NCBI GenBank assembly: GCA_001600355.1
Contig: BCJU01000001.1
Location: 3,493,178 to 3,557,177, forward strand
Length of the DNA stretch: 64,000 nucleotides
DNA from: Meira nashicola
Taxonomy: Eukaryota; Basidiomycota; Exobasidiomycetes; Exobasidiales; Brachybasidiaceae
Direction of reading: 5' to 3'
Shown in pieces: positions 62,362 to 64,000 of the stretch. A model generated the notes under the pieces. The model saw only the letters and a list, made by a program, of their open reading frames with translations. It had not been told where the DNA came from and searched no databases. Position 1 is the first letter of the stretch. Every line of letters starts with the position of its first letter. The translations under genes and the position numbers were made by a program.

Positions 62362-64000
62362 TCACTTTCTACAGAAGATATGTGGCGCAAGGTTACCACT
62401 CAAAGCATCTCGCTCTGTGATCCAATGAGCAGTTTCACCTTTCTCTTTCGAGCTCTTGATATAATCTTCTAACTCGCCAATCAATGTGGAAGATCCTTTT
62501 CCTTCAATGAAGCGTTTGCTAGTCACAATGATCAAGCCACGAGAGTTACGGGTGATGGCAACATTTGTACGACGATCATTATTGAGAAAACCTAAATGGA
62601 AGCGATGAAGTTGGTTTGGAAAGTCAGAACCTTTTTTGGCGCCTTTCTTCATTTTATCTTCTGTTTTACGACCATCTCGAACTAAGCTGAGAATGATGTA
62701 GTCTGATTCATGACCTTGGAATGAATCGACTGTGAAGACCATATCTGCATTGGAACACAATCCTTCTCTCATCAATTCTTTCTCCAAAAGCATTCTTTGA
62801 GCATCATATGGAGTTAATACCTTTAAATTTGAAAGCTTTAAACCGCTACTTTTATATGTTTTGGCCAATTGAACAATCACATCAACTTCAGCTTTGTTAT
62901 ACTTGGACTTGCTTTCACGAACTTGTTCTTTACCTTTGTCGACATCGATGAATGAAACGCAACCAATAATGCCTACTTTTGGATTAAAGTTTTGTAATCC
63001 AGATTTGAGCTTTCCATCATAAACTGTTTCAGAAATGAATTCAGTTTGAGATTTTGGAAGACGATAAGTTGTATCGAGCAATAAAGCCTTTTGACGAAGA
63101 TGGCTTAATTCAAAAACACTCACTCCCGCAGAAGGAACTTCTTCTGCATTAAAAGGAGCCAATTGTTTATCATCACCCAAGAATACGACCCTACCGAGAG
63201 TTTTGCCAAAAGAACTCAACAGATGAGGATAATGACGAAGATGAATTTGTGAAGCTTCATCGACCATAAGTAAACTCATCGGACGGATGGCATTGATTTC
63301 GGCGATACGCGGGCTCGATAAGAAAGCCATAGTTGAAAGAATCACATTGCATTCTCGGAAAAGATTAGAATGCGATTTATTCTTTTTTAAACGATCAGAG
63401 ATGATCAAATTTGATGAAATATCCTTGTATAAATCTTGATGCCATACCTCAAAACGTTCGCAAACGATAATTTTATATTTAATATTCTTTTTGCTCAATG
63501 ATAAAGCGATATTCTTTACTGCCACATTTGATTGACAGCAAGCATAAATTGTATTATCTTTGCCAAATGAGAAATTTTCAATACTTGCAATGAATTGTTG
63601 ACAACAAGCTGCTATCAAAGAAGTTTTACCTGTGCCAGGTGGTCCATGAATCATAACGAGGCGATCACCAGCTTCATATTTCTTACTTTTTAAACTTTCT
63701 TGCGTAGTATACGTAAAATCCCTTAATGGTGATAAAATTGATATAGCTGCTTGAACTTGCGAATCATTTAAGCTTTGTTCATCTTGACGATCTTTGATCA
63801 CGTCATAATTATTCATTGCCATATATTCGAATACTTTCATAGTACTTTCATCCAGATAGCTTGTCGTATCCGTAAGAGTGTCTCCGAATAAAAGAGGATT
63901 CAAAAGAATTGCATTCTCTAATTTGGCAAAACCCTTGACAGAATTTAATAAGTCACGGCGCCAGATCATACCTTGTACCTCTGAGATTGAATAATCTTCA
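62362..64000 (-). CDS. Upf1-like SF1 helicase, 5' end outside the window
   Basis: DNA/RNA helicase of superfamily 1 (AAA_11/AAA_12, Upf1/Sen1/Dna2 group). The frame stays open through position 64000, upstream of an ATG at 63969, so the N-terminus is cut by the window edge. Seen motifs: Walker A GPPGTGKT, motif II VDEASQ, GDDKQLAPF (motif III), the AAA_12 region TYRLPKSQTEF, VDSFQGHESDYIILSLVR (motif V) and NVAITRNSRGLIIV (motif VI). About 545 residues are visible, all helicase core. Without the N-terminus I cannot say which subfamily, nor whether it acts on RNA or DNA. Confidence 0.85.
   Translation of the reverse strand, partial: EDYSISEVQGMIWRRDLLNSVKGFAKLENAILLNPLLFGDTLTDTTSYLDESTMKVFEYMAMNNYDVIKDRQDEQSLNDSQVQAAISILSPLRDFTYTTQESLKSKKYEAGDRLVMIHGPPGTGKTSLIAACCQQFIASIENFSFGKDNTIYACCQSNVAVKNIALSLSKKNIKYKIIVCERFEVWHQDLYKDISSNLIISDRLKKNKSHSNLFRECNVILSTMAFLSSPRIAEINAIRPMSLLMVDEASQIHLRHYPHLLSSFGKTLGRVVFLGDDKQLAPFNAEEVPSAGVSVFELSHLRQKALLLDTTYRLPKSQTEFISETVYDGKLKSGLQNFNPKVGIIGCVSFIDVDKGKEQVRESKSKYNKAEVDVIVQLAKTYKSSGLKLSNLKVLTPYDAQRMLLEKELMREGLCSNADMVFTVDSFQGHESDYIILSLVRDGRKTEDKMKKGAKKGSDFPNQLHRFHLGFLNNDRRTNVAITRNSRGLIIVTSKRFIEGKGSSTLIGELEDYIKSSKEKGETAHWITERDALSGNLAPHIFCRK

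Overview
The window is nuclear DNA of a fungus, most likely an AT-rich, intron-poor basidiomycete and probably a plant-associated smut-type lineage (Ustilaginomycotina). The kingdom is secure: it carries RFC1, SNF2/STH1, CHD1, MED14, SNF4, SEC20, SDO1, AMP deaminase, PMS1, an Osh-type sterol-transfer protein and IPI3. The introns are about 50-75 nt with GTGAGT/GTAAGT donors. The smut assignment is inference, from the intron-poor style and from secreted proteins with plant-type EAR (DLNxxP) motifs. No rRNA, tRNA, transposon or CRISPR array was seen.

Layout. 0.3-3.4 kb: RFC1 (+). 3.5-5.6 kb: three small secreted-protein genes (-), each with the signal peptide in its own first exon. 5.9-29.8 kb: housekeeping genes (BRCT protein, SNF2/STH1, DUF1349-like protein, SEC20, SDO1, CHD1, MED14, a mitochondrial ribosomal protein, SNF4). 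30.2-39.5 kb: a tandem array of nine paralogous secreted basic proteins (here ESP1-ESP9), interrupted by one DUF89/ARMT1-type gene on the other strand. 39.8-54.7 kb: AMP deaminase, PMS1, a DAGK-type lipid kinase, a 2-oxoglutarate dioxygenase, a JmjC protein, a nitronate monooxygenase and an NDUFAF4-like protein. 55.0-57.1 kb: a second secreted-protein cluster with two paralogs (SSP1, SSP2) around a tenth ESP member (ESP10). 57.9-64.0 kb: Osh3-like protein, IPI3 and a helicase that runs off the right edge.

The notable system is the set of 15 predicted secreted-protein genes at three sites. The ESP family follows a common plan: signal peptide, then usually a Kex2-type KR site, then (ESP1-4) a DLNxxPP-like motif, then AT-hook-like or lysine/arginine-rich sequence with a conserved GxxTxxD core, and (ESP4-10) an ANxAALxQ tail. 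This fits secreted proteins that would act in a host nucleus by recruiting a TOPLESS-type corepressor, as shown for some smut effectors; here it is a hypothesis. Five members carry a 28-nt micro-exon. Almost every secreted gene has a CGGGGC-like element about 60-130 bp upstream of its start, suggesting one co-regulated set. Two members look damaged: ESP6 by a nonsense codon, ESP10 by a frameshift.

The housekeeping genes are mostly single-exon and often convergent with gaps of 45-270 bp. RFC1 and the BRCT gene each have an ACGCGT (MCB-type) box about 75-90 bp upstream of the start. Several listed coordinates join exons worked out by eye from splice sites and reading frame.
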